Source: Aurelia coerulea (taxonomy: Eukaryota; Cnidaria; Scyphozoa; Semaeostomeae; Ulmaridae). From it: a stretch of DNA of 64,000 nucleotides. The notes under the pieces are model-generated. The model ran no database searches and was not told the DNA's origin. It worked only from the letters and a program-made list of their open reading frames with translations. A program made the translations under genes and the position numbers. Positions 44,101-49,368 of this stretch are shown here, in pieces. Every line of letters begins with the position of its first letter. Position 1 is the first letter of the stretch. Location of the stretch: contig CM076949.1 of assembly GCA_039566865.1 (NCBI GenBank), positions 1,488,001 to 1,552,000 of the forward strand, read 5' to 3'.

Positions 44101-45070
44101 GCCAAAATTCATCCTAAAAGTGGAAACCAAGGCAAGTTTCGGTAATTAGAAGAGGGTAGCTTTCTAAAAACCGGGCGGCAGACCCCCGTCCATCCACCAA
44201 GTCATGTACCCCAACGGGTTCACTACTTATGCAAGAATTAAAAAACATATACTTTCTTTCCAATAATAAATTCGTATCTCTGTTTACCATAGTGTTCAGT
44301 GACTTGTGGTGGTGGAGTTAGACAACGTTTAGTGAAATGTGTGAATTTAGCTGGTAAAATGCTGAATCACTCTAAATGCGATAGTTTTCGAAAACCAGCA
44401 GAAACAGTAGCATGTGGAGTGCCTTGTGTGAAATGGGTTGCTGGAGAATGGGGACAGGTAAGAGAATTAGACCATTCTATTTATTCATTTCGGTCATTTT
44501 TTCTAAAAAAGAAAATTCAACAGTCAATTCATCAAGTTTCAAATCAGAAAAATTGAGAAAACAACGTTATTTTTTGACACAAAGATTAATATTCCTTGTT
44601 TTGTTCACAGGTGGCGGAGAACTGTTCATAGTTCCGTAATAGTTACAAATTTGATAGAATTCAATCTTACCTGCCAGTTAATTGTGTAACATTACTCTTG
44701 CATCTTCTCTCTATCAGTTTGAGATTCATTTGTTTTTATCTAGGCCCACACGATCCACGATGGTGTTGTGTTGTTGCAGTTGTTAAAATCAGTCTCAAAT
44801 CGGGTGTCATATTAGATTTGCGACAGTGCAAAATTAATCATACAAAATTCTTTTGCTGTGTTTATTTGCGGATATTCGTGCCTGACATCTAATGTGAGAA
44901 AGACCTTAATTCATTTGTTTCAACATTTTCAGTGCCCTTCAAGCTGCAAAGAAAAACAGCGACGATGCGTCTTGTGCATCAACATGCATACATTCACAAA
45001 TTCTAAGGAATGTAAAGATAACGAAAGACCAACAGAAGAACGGACATGTCCGGCATCAGCTTGTAGTTAG
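884..45070 (+). CDS. ADAMTS-like secreted pseudo-metalloprotease with five TSP1 repeats (5' partial)
   Basis: Nineteen exons with GT-AG borders and matching phases: 884-961, 2593-2726, 3557-3600, 3771-3876, 5035-5181, 11527-11671, 12897-13004, 13504-13649, 36609-36672, 37214-37319, 37786-37913, 38474-38594, 38993-39073, 39462-39622, 40107-40263, 41812-41941, 42599-42818, 44293-44457, 44933-45070. They total 2379 nt, or 792 residues and a TAG stop. Domain order is that of ADAMTS proteins: metalloprotease-like, disintegrin-like, TSP1 repeat, cysteine-rich, spacer, four more TSP1 repeats. Family members are extracellular-matrix proteins. This one lacks the catalytic zinc motif, so a non-proteolytic matrix or binding role is inferred, as for ADAMTSL proteins. 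No PLAC domain was seen at the C terminus. All exons are open with intact splice sites, so it does not look like a pseudogene. The start codon, signal peptide and propeptide lie outside the window. Exon calls rest on family alignment from memory. Confidence 0.9.
2895..3080 (-). mobile_element. tRNA-derived SINE
   Basis: Read on the - strand, the head (3080 to about 3014) has a Pol III A box (TGGCTCAGTGG) and B box (GGTTCGAGTCC) at tRNA spacing, followed by a non-tRNA body to about 2895. The tRNA-like part does not fold cleanly into a tRNA with acceptor pairing, so a SINE head is preferred over a working tRNA gene. It sits in intron 2 of the ADAMTS-like gene, antisense to it. Confidence 0.65.
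4417..4965. mobile_element. MITE with CCGGGTGTCCC ends and TA target duplication
   Basis: The left end CCGGGTGTCCCAAAA is the reverse complement of the right end TTTTGGGACACCCGG, and each is flanked by TA. The size is 549 bp with no coding capacity. TA duplication suggests mobilisation by a Tc1/mariner-like transposase. A truncated relative lies at 36231-36590, and a shorter element with the same ends but a different core at 55516-55724. Located in intron 4 of the ADAMTS-like gene. Confidence 0.8.
5195..5332 (+). repeat. 69-bp tandem duplication, two units, just after an exon donor
   Basis: Units 5195-5263 and 5264-5332 differ at six or so positions. The period is 69 bp, so each unit encodes 23 codons, and the frame stays open from exon 5 through its donor and both units to a stop at 5378-5380. 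It begins 14 bp after the exon 5 border. The donor (AAG/GTGGGT) joins in phase to exon 6, so the repeat is intronic in the predicted transcript and would be translated only if the intron were retained. Confidence 0.7.
5792..6454. repeat. 663-bp direct repeat, copy 1, with inner 63-bp tandem array
   Basis: Matches 6692-7354 with one difference noticed (C at 5949, A at 6849). From about 5935 to 6290 it consists of imperfect 63-bp units, each made of two half-units carrying GAGGTAGTA and TTCTCCTCC blocks. Unit length is a multiple of three, so every frame stays long and open; the resulting arginine- and tyrosine-rich ORFs are not taken as genes. The two copies could be terminal repeats of a very short retroelement, or a simple duplication. 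Terminal TG/CA and a target duplication were not seen. Confidence 0.85.
6528..6691. repeat. 164-bp dispersed repeat, copy 1 (between the 663-bp repeats)
   Basis: Nearly identical to 10769-10932, with one difference noticed (GATGACAAA here, GATGAAAAA there). It ends in a small hairpin, CATTTATG GGG CATAAATG. Because it also occurs alone 4.2 kb away, it is an element in its own right and not just spacer between the two 663-bp repeats. Confidence 0.75.
6692..7354. repeat. 663-bp direct repeat, copy 2
   Basis: Second copy of the repeat at 5792-6454, offset by exactly 900 bp, with the inner 63-bp array at about 6835-7190. The near identity points to recent duplication, gene conversion, or an assembly artefact. 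Confidence 0.85.
7355..10768. other. Intron 5 of ADAMTS-like gene; no gene seen
   Basis: No exon of the host gene and no recognisable protein was found. It contains degenerate purine- and TTTG-rich repeats (8080-8990), GTTT runs near 8178-8200 and 8376-8395, and a GA run at 8509-8523. The remaining sequence shows nothing that I can name. Confidence 0.5.
8080..8990. repeat. Degenerate tandem repeats rich in TTTG and purine runs
   Basis: Segments near 8100, 8290, 8480, 8735 and 8950 each contain a CTGCA or CTGAAA block, then an A-rich and a G-rich run ending GGGTGG or similar. Several are followed by ATTGCATA-like sequence or TTTG runs. The spacing is irregular (about 170-250 bp). This looks like an old, eroded minisatellite-like array. 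Confidence 0.35.
10769..10932. repeat. 164-bp dispersed repeat, copy 2
   Basis: Solo copy of the repeat at 6528-6691, preceded by an A run (10763-10771). It is not associated with the 663-bp repeat here. Confidence 0.75.
11042..11202. mobile_element. 161-bp palindromic MITE with TAA target duplication
   Basis: Starts AGGCTGATT and ends AATCAGCCT, flanked by TAA on both sides (11039-11041, 11203-11205). A second copy of exactly the same length lies at 46518-46678, flanked by TTA. A three-base TWA duplication is typical of PIF/Harbinger elements; that assignment is inferred. Confidence 0.75.
11721..12089. mobile_element. MITE, TACACGTATTT family (copy 1)
   Basis: The left end TACACGTATTTCTTTATAAG is mirrored by a right end reading ATAAAAAAATACGTGTA. 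The body carries repeated AAGAAACT and TTTCTTA blocks on both arms. The outermost TA may be the target duplication. At least nine relatives occur in the window (17591, 20928, 22323, 23560, 34133, 43228, 51631, 58922, 59241). Confidence 0.75.
12090..12896. other. Intron 6 remainder; nothing recognised
   Basis: AT-rich intron sequence between the MITE and exon 7. A 112-codon frame on the + strand (12393-12731) has no recognisable similarity and no splice context. Confidence 0.5.
13650..15433. other. Start of giant intron 8; no gene seen
   Basis: Open frames here show no recognisable protein. A 12-bp unit (AAACCAGTAATA) is repeated about three times at 14574-14607. Otherwise I see nothing. Confidence 0.45.
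15434..15601 (+). mobile_element. tRNA-derived SINE ending in ATG repeats
   Basis: A box TGGCGCAGTGG (15439-15449) and B box GGTTCGATACC (about 15492-15502) lie at tRNA spacing, followed by a body and an (ATG)n tail at 15582-15601. The related-looking sequence that continues to about 15706 (TTCACC repeats) may be part of the same or an adjacent element. Confidence 0.65.
15602..16407. other. Intron 8; nothing recognised apart from TTCACC repeats
   Basis: Short TTCACC hexamer repeats lie near 15688-15706. No exon or named repeat was found in the rest. Confidence 0.4.
16408..16662 (-). pseudogene. Possible decayed LINE 5' segment with an NIETNPG (2A-like) motif
   Basis: The - strand frame contains [16 protein letters not shown] followed by APCKY. 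CR1/L2-type LINE proteins often carry a segment like SGDIETNPGP just before a cysteine cluster, and 2A-like peptides share the D-x-E-x-NPGP core. Here the first aspartate is asparagine and the final proline is serine, so any 2A activity would be lost. No reverse transcriptase is attached. The match is short and rests on recall. Confidence 0.35.
16663..17590. other. Intron 8; no gene seen
   Basis: Two modest frames (+ strand 16805-17095, - strand 17169-17363) show no recognisable domain, and no clear repeat was identified. Confidence 0.4.
17591..17700. mobile_element. Fragment of the TACACGTATTT MITE family
   Basis: Left-arm fragment: TACACGTATTT followed by the AAGAA, TTCTGAAAATTATCA and TTTTGAGTA blocks of the family. 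No matching right end was found nearby. Confidence 0.55.
17740..17850. repeat. Foldback fragment, TTGACGAAATAGACTTGG family
   Basis: Contains TTGACGAAATAGACTTGGG followed by GCAAGTCTA, also found in the palindrome at 26941-27042, and two copies of ATTGGTGCATG. It is probably one degraded copy of that element. Confidence 0.5.
17851..18870. other. Intron 8; no gene seen
   Basis: A 107-codon + strand frame (18148-18471) has no recognisable similarity. Nothing else was identified. Confidence 0.4.
18871..19049. mobile_element. TTAA-flanked MITE with AGGGAATAGACATAG ends
   Basis: Left TTAA (18871-18874) then AGGGAATAGACATAG; right CTATGTCGATTCCCT then TTAA (19046-19049). The 171-bp body has no coding capacity. 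The same target class as the AGGGGCTCCGTC family but a different sequence. Confidence 0.75.
19050..20481. other. Intron 8, downstream of the BARX-type gene; one decayed element
   Basis: At 19518-19646 the ends are weak inverted repeats (CAAGGATGTAGCCAG left, CTGGCTACACCCCTG right), like hAT MITE ends but with no target duplication. The rest should include the 3' UTR of the BARX-type gene next to 20482, but no clear - strand AATAAA was located close to the stop. Confidence 0.4.
20482..24589 (-). CDS. barx: BARX-type homeobox transcription factor (nested, antisense)
   Basis: Two exons on the - strand: 24589-24193 and 20825-20482. The donor is CAAG/GTACGT and the acceptor TTTTTCGTAG. Together they give 741 nt, 246 residues and a stop, with the junction inside a glycine codon. 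The homeodomain (residues 160-219) has [18 protein letters not shown] and [20 protein letters not shown], the YLSTP stretch and threonine 47 are BARX-like, while BARX usually has WYQNRR and this has WFQNRR. An N-terminal motif, [10 protein letters not shown] (residues 59-68), is the engrailed-homology repressor motif seen in BARX proteins. The C-terminal tail is acidic. It is expected to be a nuclear DNA-binding regulator. The start chosen is the first in-frame ATG; the frame is open upstream but has no earlier ATG. The gene lies wholly inside intron 8 of the ADAMTS-like gene. Bsx or BarH classes are less likely alternatives. Confidence 0.85.
20928..21197. mobile_element. MITE, TACACGTATTT family, in the homeobox intron
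   Basis: Starts TACGCGTACTTTTTTCATAA and ends AAAAAATACGTGT, with the family's AAGAAACT and TTTCTTA blocks. The middle is replaced by a run of AATTC pentamers (about 21061-21090). It begins 103 bp into the BARX-type intron from the exon 2 acceptor. Confidence 0.65.
21385..21672 (+). pseudogene. Possible THAP-type zinc-finger relic
   Basis: The + strand frame ending at 21672 contains RKWLENLEM, then [11 protein letters not shown]. That resembles the tryptophan and C-x2-H half of a THAP zinc finger. The N-terminal half ([10 protein letters not shown] from an ATG in another frame near 21402) would need a frameshift to join. THAP fingers occur in P-element and Kolobok transposases, and TTAA-flanked elements are frequent in this window. 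Short and uncertain; it could be chance. Confidence 0.25.
22323..22582. mobile_element. MITE, TACACGTATTT family, in the homeobox intron
   Basis: TACACGTATTCTTTATG at the left, with AAGAAACT blocks and the conserved CTCGTTTCCTGTATC segment also seen near 43365 and 51776. The right end is eroded (AAAAAAATAAATGTA). Orientation is opposite to the copy at 11721. Confidence 0.65.
23560..23625. mobile_element. Short fragment of the TACACGTATTT MITE family
   Basis: CTTCATAAGAAACTAAGAA, then a CCATAACTGAAAGTTTCTTA block typical of the family. Both ends are missing. Confidence 0.5.
24913..24939 (-). promoter_or_regulatory. Short upstream ORF in the BARX-type 5' leader
   Basis: The only ATG found between the TATA-proximal region and the main start opens a frame of eight codons and a TAG stop. 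An upstream ORF can reduce translation of the main frame; that role is inferred here. Confidence 0.4.
25011..25019 (-). promoter_or_regulatory. TATA box of the BARX-type gene
   Basis: TATAAAAAG on the - strand, a near-perfect TATA box. It would place the transcription start near 24985-24990 and give a leader of about 400 nt before the ATG at 24589. No other TATA-like element was seen closer to the gene. Confidence 0.6.
25020..25984. other. Upstream flank of the BARX-type gene; no gene seen
   Basis: Probable regulatory flank within intron 8 of the host gene. No motif other than the TATA box just downstream could be supported. A 63-codon + strand frame (25489-25680) is not recognisable. Confidence 0.4.
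25985..26153. repeat. Inverted microsatellite (GAT)n then (ATC)n
   Basis: GAT triplets (with two GATAAT breaks) run from 25985 to about 26066. A short mixed spacer follows, then ATC triplets from about 26089 to 26153. The two arms are reverse complements and could form a long hairpin. Long methionine, isoleucine and aspartate/histidine frames here are products of the triplet repeat, not genes. Confidence 0.9.
26154..26940. other. Intron 8; only a small inverted repeat
   Basis: CTACTACCTTAA (about 26540) and TTAAGGTAGTAG (about 26600) form an inverted repeat with a loop of roughly 50 bp. No gene was found. Confidence 0.4.
26941..27042. repeat. Palindromic foldback, TAGACTTGCCCAAGTCTA type
   Basis: The left arm reads GTAGACTTGCCCAAGTCTAT followed by TTCGTCA; the right arm is TGACGAAATAGACTTGGGGC followed by AAGTCTAC. 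The arms are about 28 bp and nearly perfect, with a loop of about 40 bp. A partial relative is at 17740-17850. Confidence 0.7.
27043..29129. other. Intron 8; no gene seen
   Basis: No recognisable coding sequence. The segment at about 28955-29060 (CAATTTTCACA, GGTGGCCCA) resembles 31080-31190, a dispersed repeat of unknown type. Confidence 0.4.
29130..30440. mobile_element. 1.3-kb element with long imperfect inverted ends
   Basis: Left (29134-29205) and right (30370-30440) ends are imperfect inverted repeats sharing GGCCCA, ACCTCGTTCCCAGG or its ACCTGGTTCC variant, CTTCCT and CCCTGGTACCGG. The arms are about 70-80 bp. No transposase frame was found inside. Type unknown. Confidence 0.55.
30572..30874. 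mobile_element. TTAA-flanked MITE, AGGGGCTCCGTC family (copy 2, right end truncated)
   Basis: TTAA (30572-30575) then AGGGGCTCCGTCGCCAAA. The interior matches copy 1 in opposite orientation. The right end stops at TTTGGAGACGGAG and lacks the CCCCT and TTAA. A 160-codon frame on the + strand begins inside this copy and is not taken as a gene. Confidence 0.7.
30875..32649. other. Intron 8; no gene seen
   Basis: Contains the repeat segment 31080-31190 shared with 28955-29060 and a G run near 31986. No exon was recognised. Confidence 0.4.
32650..33548. mobile_element. Foldback MITE, AGAGCCATTGTTACCC family, split by another MITE
   Basis: The left end AGAGCCATTGTTACCCAGGG matches, inverted, the right end CCCTGGGTGACAACGGCTCT. 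Similarity continues inward through AAATTTGGCCTA. The left arm is interrupted by a TA-flanked element at 32736-33363. An uninterrupted copy is at 45310-45564. Confidence 0.75.
32736..33363. mobile_element. MITE with CCGGGTGAGCCAGG ends, TA duplication, nested in another MITE
   Basis: CCGGGTGAGCCAGGAAAAAG on the left and its near reverse complement on the right (CTTTTTCTGGCTGACGCGG), continuing through GTTCCCACTTT. TA lies on both sides (32734-32735, 33364-33365). It lies inside the left arm of the element 32650-33548, so it is younger. Confidence 0.8.
33549..34132. other. Intron 8; no gene seen
   Basis: An 80-codon - strand frame (33696-33938) has no recognisable similarity. No repeat was identified. 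Confidence 0.4.
34133..34522. mobile_element. MITE related to the TACACGTATTT family, TACACTCATTT ends
   Basis: TACACTCATTTTTTTTTAAG on the left and TATAAAAAAATGAGTGTA on the right are inverted repeats. Internal AAGAAACT and TAAGAAACTTTTG blocks resemble the main family, so it is a diverged subfamily. 390 bp. Confidence 0.7.
34523..36026. other. Intron 8; no gene seen
   Basis: No recognisable coding or repeat structure. Part of a 130-codon - strand frame (34357-34749) overlaps the preceding MITE and is not considered real. Confidence 0.4.
36027..36226. mobile_element. Half copy of the GCATAGGTTCCAAATCTTT foldback family
   Basis: Starts GCATAAGTTCCAAATCTTTA and follows one arm of the element at 53530-54052 through ACCGTTGGACTTTTCTGAAA. 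It stops where the next MITE begins, so the other arm is missing. Confidence 0.6.
36231..36590. mobile_element. Truncated CCGGGTGTCCC-type MITE ending beside exon 9
   Basis: TA then CCGGTTGTCCCAGG, with interior segments matching 4417-4965 (ATTACATGGCCGATCTTCA, GATCTTGTAATTGGTTTTA). Similarity ends at about 36590, 18 bp before the exon 9 start at 36609. The right terminal repeat is lost. Confidence 0.7.
37214..39622 (+). other. Exons 10-14: cysteine-rich and spacer domains
   Basis: Exons 37214-37319, 37786-37913 and 38474-38594 carry [51 protein letters not shown] and [17 protein letters not shown], the ADAMTS cysteine-rich signature. Exons 38993-39073 and 39462-39622 give the cysteine-free spacer ([17 protein letters not shown], then [10 protein letters not shown] and RIQIKGPIS). 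In family members these regions bind matrix or substrate and are kept in catalytically inactive ADAMTSL proteins. All junctions are in phase. Confidence 0.9.
39634..39735. repeat. Inverted dispersed repeat, left partner of 41455-41550
   Basis: Reverse complement of 41455-41550 with scattered mismatches; shared blocks include GCGTTTATGGGTTT and GTCTTCTTTCTAC. It begins 12 bp after the exon 14 donor. The pair brackets exon 15. Confidence 0.65.
40362..40809. mobile_element. hAT-like MITE with perfect 8-bp target duplication
   Basis: GGTTGCGG flanks both sides (40354-40361, 40810-40817). The ends are inverted repeats of about 43 bp: CCCAGGGGAGGTTCTCTGG on the left and its near mirror on the right, both continuing through AGGATAGGG and TGCTCAGG. 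The interior has repeated TTTTTTGGGT blocks and no transposase. Length 448 bp, in intron 15 of the ADAMTS-like gene. Confidence 0.85.
41455..41550. repeat. Inverted dispersed repeat, right partner of 39634-39735
   Basis: See the left partner. It lies in intron 15, about 260 bp before exon 16. Confidence 0.65.
43228..43586. mobile_element. MITE, TACACGTATTT family (nearly complete)
   Basis: Starts TACACGTATTTTTTTTATAA and ends ATAAAAAAAATACGTGTA, 359 bp. It is one of the best preserved copies and suits a family consensus. Located in intron 17 of the ADAMTS-like gene. A small ACAAT pentamer run lies further right, at about 43823-43880. Confidence 0.8.
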
Positions 45071-45175
45071 TTGTTTGTAAATTAATAGTTTTATTTACTT
45101 TATTAGATTTATATTATAAGCTATTGTATTTTATAAAAACAGTTTATATGAGTTGATATTTATATTAAGAGACGA

Positions 45176-45181
45176 AATAAA
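45176..45181 (+). terminator. Polyadenylation signal of the ADAMTS-like gene
   Basis: AATAAA lies 106 bp after the stop codon, giving a short 3' UTR. No cleavage site can be seen directly. Confidence 0.65.
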
Positions 45182-45309
45182 ATATTGTGTGATTCCAGTA
45201 GCTCTAACTCTAAAGACCATAGTCTCCTGTCAGTGGAATATTACGATCGGGCAGATGTTCTAATTGTTTACTAAAGAAAACGTCGCTTTAAAGTTAAATC
45301 GAACTTTAA

Positions 45310-45564
45310 AGAGCCATTGTCACCCAGGGTCCTTTGCGGGCATGCTGAAATTTCAGACAGTCCGAAAATCAAGTTTGGCCTAAGCAGAAACCATGGATCC
45401 ACACTGCAGTGGTTGATCTTAGCTATTTAACTGTAAATATTTAGTTTCCGTTTAGGCCAAATTTAGGCCATTTCTGCGCGCAAGCTAGCCAAATTTGATT
45501 TTCAGACAGTCTGAAATTGTAGCGTGCCCTCAAACCTCAAATGACCCTGGATTACAATGCTACT
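45310..45564. mobile_element. Foldback MITE, AGAGCCATTGT family (uninterrupted copy)
   Basis: Left end AGAGCCATTGTCACCCAGGG; right end CCCTGGATTACAATGCTACT, inverted. Inner blocks TTTGGCCTA and CATGGATCCACACTG match the element at 32650-33548. Located just downstream of the ADAMTS-like gene. Confidence 0.75.
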
Positions 45565-45686
45565 GGAATTATGCAGTGATACAGTACGGTGGTCTTTGTG
45601 AAGAGTCTGGTCTGGCAGATGCTATATAGCAAGACTCGATAGGCAATATTCTTATGCTACAACTTCATTGAAGAGGGGGAGGGGGT

Positions 45687-46323
45687 CAGAGGCGTACGCA
45701 GCACCTCAGGAGTGAGGGGGTCTGGGGCGTAGCCCCAAAAAAATCTTTTGTGACCACGCCCTTCAGACGCTCGGAAAATGAAGGAAACGCCCTTTTTACT
45801 TATATTTTGCATCGTAAACATGACTGCAATGAACACAAAATAGGCAGGATGTTTTGTTGAATTTGCATTGAGAATTCATACCCAGCATATCAAGTACGAA
45901 TTACAAAATCGCTTTTCTTCTTTACTGTAAAATTGATTTGGCGCTAGTTGTTGTTATGATATTCAGGAAATGCCTCTTGTTGCCACTTCATCGTTGTTTA
46001 GTCAGTAAATGGCATCTTTTGCAAGAATCTTTTGAAAACAGGAAAATTTTGAAAACTGACATGCTACTTTGGCTTAGAATGCCTCTCCCAACATCGTTCG
46101 AGCATTTCTTAGAAACCCAAAACATTTGCTCCACCAAACCTTAGACAAAACCATTCTCTCCTTGCTGTTCAAGAATCTCGAAGACCACCCCCTGACAGAT
46201 CTGCCTGACCCCCCCCCCCTGAGGTAAAAATTTTATTGCATTTTTGTACAAATCTGGAGGACCATCTTTTTGAAAAGTGGGGGGGTCCGGACCCCCCCAT
46301 TCCCCCCCTTGGGTACGCCACTG
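45687..46323. mobile_element. hAT-like non-autonomous element with perfect 8-bp target duplication
   Basis: GAGGGGGT flanks both sides (45679-45686, 46324-46331). The ends are CAGAGGCGTACGCAGC on the left and GGGTACGCCACTG on the right, matching as CAGWGGCGTAC inverted repeats. Length 637 bp. Inner G- and C-runs near 46212 and 46279 form a strong palindrome. The internal frames show no transposase. Confidence 0.85.
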
Positions 46324-46517
46324 GAGGGGGTGCTTTTTGCAGAAAAAGTTGTCAAAAAGTGATCGAGTTTGTATATCATGAGTGATCCAAGGTTCAATTG
46401 CTCCACACATATTTAAATTAATTTACTGTGCCAAATCTGCCGTGGCTTTTGGCAAAGACATCAAGCTGGCCCAAGGGCTAAACATTCTCTATGTTGTGTA
46501 TGTCGTTTTGAGGTTTA

Positions 46518-46678
46518 AGGCTGATTTCCAGTCAGTGGAATTTTCCGAGCGGGCGGAATTTCCTTTGTCTGCGAGAGAAAATGTCGCCCTGGAATTGAAT
46601 AGAAAGTTACGGCTGAGCGACCTTTTATTGTCTAAAATTCCGCCCGCTCGGAGAATTCTACTGACTGGAAATTCGCCT
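46518..46678. mobile_element. 161-bp palindromic MITE with TTA target duplication (copy 2)
   Basis: AGGCTGATTTCCAGTCAGTG at the left, CACTGACTGG-like sequence to GGAAATTCGCCT at the right, TTA on both sides (46515-46517, 46679-46681). Same length as the copy at 11042. The inverted arms extend about 45 bp, so almost the whole element folds back. Confidence 0.8.
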
Positions 46679-46872
46679 TTATGTTGTTTCTAATATATGT
46701 GTTATTGTGAATTGTATTATTAGGAGAGAGTATACCATGTATGCTGCAGATTTTTATGAAGATCCCATGAATCATAACATTATCCGCTCATTGTGTTCAT
46801 TTACGTTGCTCATATTTCAATCCAAAGCGTCTTTGCCTTTTTCGAAATGAGTGATCGCTCCCCTAAAGGCTA

Positions 46873-47303
46873 GCATATGTTCCAAATCTTTAACTTGGCG
46901 TGAAAAGGCGAGTGTAAAATTCAATGACCTAGTTCTTCTGATTGAATGGCTTGAAAGAAACTTTAGATACTAATCTATAATTCTACCGTTGGACTTTCCA
47001 CAAATTTTGAATATTTTTCGAAATCACAGTGTATCTTACATTTCAACTCATTTGAGGATGTGACGTCATAAAATTTCTGAATCATAAACCAGATGAGTGA
47101 AAAACTTTTGCTTGATACCATATTGTAGGCATTCATAAACTATGGTTTCCTTCGAAATTATTTCATGTTGCCTCAAACAGTTAAGAACTTACGATGGTTT
47201 TAAGTTTTTTGAAAACTTTTCTTCAATTCTTGAAAAAGATGAAAAACACTCTAATTCTGAAAATATTGAAGATTTTGGAAAAGTCCATTTTCCAAAGTCC
47301 AGT
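46873..47303. mobile_element. GCATAGGTTCCAAATCTTT foldback family, right arm lost
   Basis: Starts GCATATGTTCCAAATCTTTA and follows 53530 through GAGGATGTGACGTCAT and AAACCAGATGAGT to AATATTGAAGATTT. The far arm is missing. Confidence 0.7.
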
Positions 47304-49368
47304 CTTATCCGCAATTTCTTGCATGCATGTTTTACCGTAGCTATCTGCAGGGGCGGGTCCAGCCCGAAGTGGAAGAGGGGGGGGGCAACTTGCAAAGAGG
47401 GTGCCTAAAACTACCTAAAACGTAATGAAAAGTAAGCGCGCCGAAGGCTTGCGAAAATGTTTGGACGCTTGTTAAAGAAAATTCTTTGATTTAGTATCAA
47501 ATAACGCCTTGATTTATATGTTCCCCCATACATATTTAAATCAAAACGGTTAAAAATTGTGCGTTGAAGTCAGTATGAGATGAGGGGCACTTTTCTCGCC
47601 AAAAAAGGGGCGCCAAGCTGAGTTTCCATCGTGAAGGGGGGCAGTTGCCCCCCTCCTAAATCCGTTGTTGCCTTTGCCTTTGTTTTGTTGTAGAGAACTA
47701 CACATGGGCGAATTGCAGTGATGCTACAACAGGTCATGCGGGTATACGGGTACAAAATTGCAAACAATAGAACACACCTTGTGCCTTTACAATGGCTTGT
47801 TTCCAGTACTCTCCTTGGGCAGCATGACAAGCAATATCCAGATAAACAAAAGATATCGTCTTAATAACAAACAAATTACAAAGGATTAATAAATGTCATT
47901 TTAAAAGATGATATCTAAAGAAACATTGAAGAGGAATGAATTTGGAAGAAAGGAAACAAACACACTGTAAACACGCTTGTTTTGTTCACAACAAGGCGAC
48001 GAGCACTTCAACTCACGAATGATGAAGACAGACTGCTTAATCAACTAAAGATACTGTTTATAGGTTTGTACTGTATGTGAATGAATTTATATGAGAAAGA
48101 TGTAGCTTCGGTTTTACCTGCTGTTTGTGATTTGAGCAACTTTTGAGCATAGCATAGGAGGGATGGACTTGAGGACTCCTTCCTTCCTATCCTGGTAGGC
48201 CTAATGTTTGGGCTAATGTTGTCAATCTTGTTTGGTTTATAAAAGAATTAGTTTAGATGATAAAAAGCAACGATTTGGAAAGTATTTGATATGGGAGAAA
48301 ATGTCGAGTCTAACTATGGCAGCAGTTTGCAAGTTTGTTTATTTCCACCCAAAATGACCTGACTGACCTGAGCCAGGCCTATTTATTCCTGCCGAGAGGA
48401 AGCATCATAGTCAGGAAATGAAGCACAGGAAGAGCCCAAGTGGACGAGGGAAGGGGACTACCAAGTGCATGGGACCCATGTTTGGTATTTTAAGACACAT
48501 TTTTGTAATGCTAAAATTGAAACAGGGTTACAATACCGGTTCCAGACAAGTTGAATAAAAAAAAACCCTGCTTTATTTCGTGCCAAAAATTCATGTTTCA
48601 CTGACACTAGCATCAGATTAAGGAAATCCAATGGCCAGACACTTTTGTGATTTTGTAGCGAGGACAAAGATACCAATCAAAGAGGAAAGCCAGATGAACA
48701 GATGATTTTGATGGGCTTTGGGGAAAAACAATGGAGCCCCAGGTGTGCATGTGGCAAAGTGGCATTTAACTTCAAATCAATTCCATGTTTGGCTACTGGC
48801 ACCTGGTAGACAGATATAACATTTGCGCACTTGAGAAAACAATGAATTATTCAATATGGCAATATGGAAAGCAAACAATGAAAGAAATATTTGTCTCTAG
48901 AGAGTAAAGTTTGCTGTCTTTGGATGGAAAGTCTCTAGCCTGAGATCATAGAGTCATCAAAGAAATATGAAAAGGAAAGAAAAAAGTCACTGTTGAATAA
49001 TATTATGCTTCTTTGAAAAGGAAATCAAAGAAACATCAAGGGCATGAAATGAAGGATAGAAGAAGTAATTGTTGTTGTTGTCTTGTTGTCCTCTTGAAAA
49101 GACCAAAAGGGTTGATTTTTAAAAGATCAACTTTCAAAAAATGGCAAAACGCAATTTGAATTTTTGCAAGATTAGAAAAAGATAGGATTTTCATTAGATG
49201 GTACGGGGGTATGGTACAGGTCTCATGTACATTTAGCATCAAAGAATTCTTGAGAACTTGTGAGAATCCTTCAAATACTGATAAAAAACCAAAAGGTTTG
49301 AAGAAACCTCAGCTGATTTTGTCTGTTCTGGAGAGTTATGAAAGACAACAGGGAACTAGGCTCTCCCC
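47304..49368. other. Intergenic region upstream of SPPL3; no gene seen
   Basis: No exon was supported. Weak inverted G/C-rich segments at about 47346-47395 and 47630-47665 may mark another eroded hAT-like element. The SPPL3 promoter and any non-coding first exon are expected somewhere between here and 50640 but could not be placed. Confidence 0.4.

Larger units (their letters stand above)
40107..45070 (+). other. Exons 15-19: TSP1 repeats 2-5 and C terminus
   Basis: Repeat 2 starts in exon 40107-40263 ([11 protein letters not shown]) and ends in 41812-41941 (CESLPPC). Repeat 3 is in 42599-42818 ([11 protein letters not shown] to CNRTPC). Repeat 4 spans 42818 and 44293-44457 ([11 protein letters not shown] to ACGVPC). 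Repeat 5 begins WVAGEWGQ, continues in 44933-45070 ([11 protein letters not shown]) and ends CPASACS with a TAG stop. Repeats 2-4 keep the CxxS/TCG O-fucosylation consensus. Repeat 5 has CPSSCK and has lost the glycine. Introns fall at the start of repeats 4 and 5, between WGR or WGQ and the first cysteine. Confidence 0.9.

Noticed and set aside
43918..44215. Another inverted-repeat element with G-run start and CCCC end
   Set aside because: End similarity is limited to G/C runs and GGGTACATGAC-like fragments; no target duplication was seen.
47340..47670. Fourth hAT-like element
   Set aside because: G-rich and C-rich ends look loosely inverted, but no clear terminal repeat or 8-bp duplication could be aligned.
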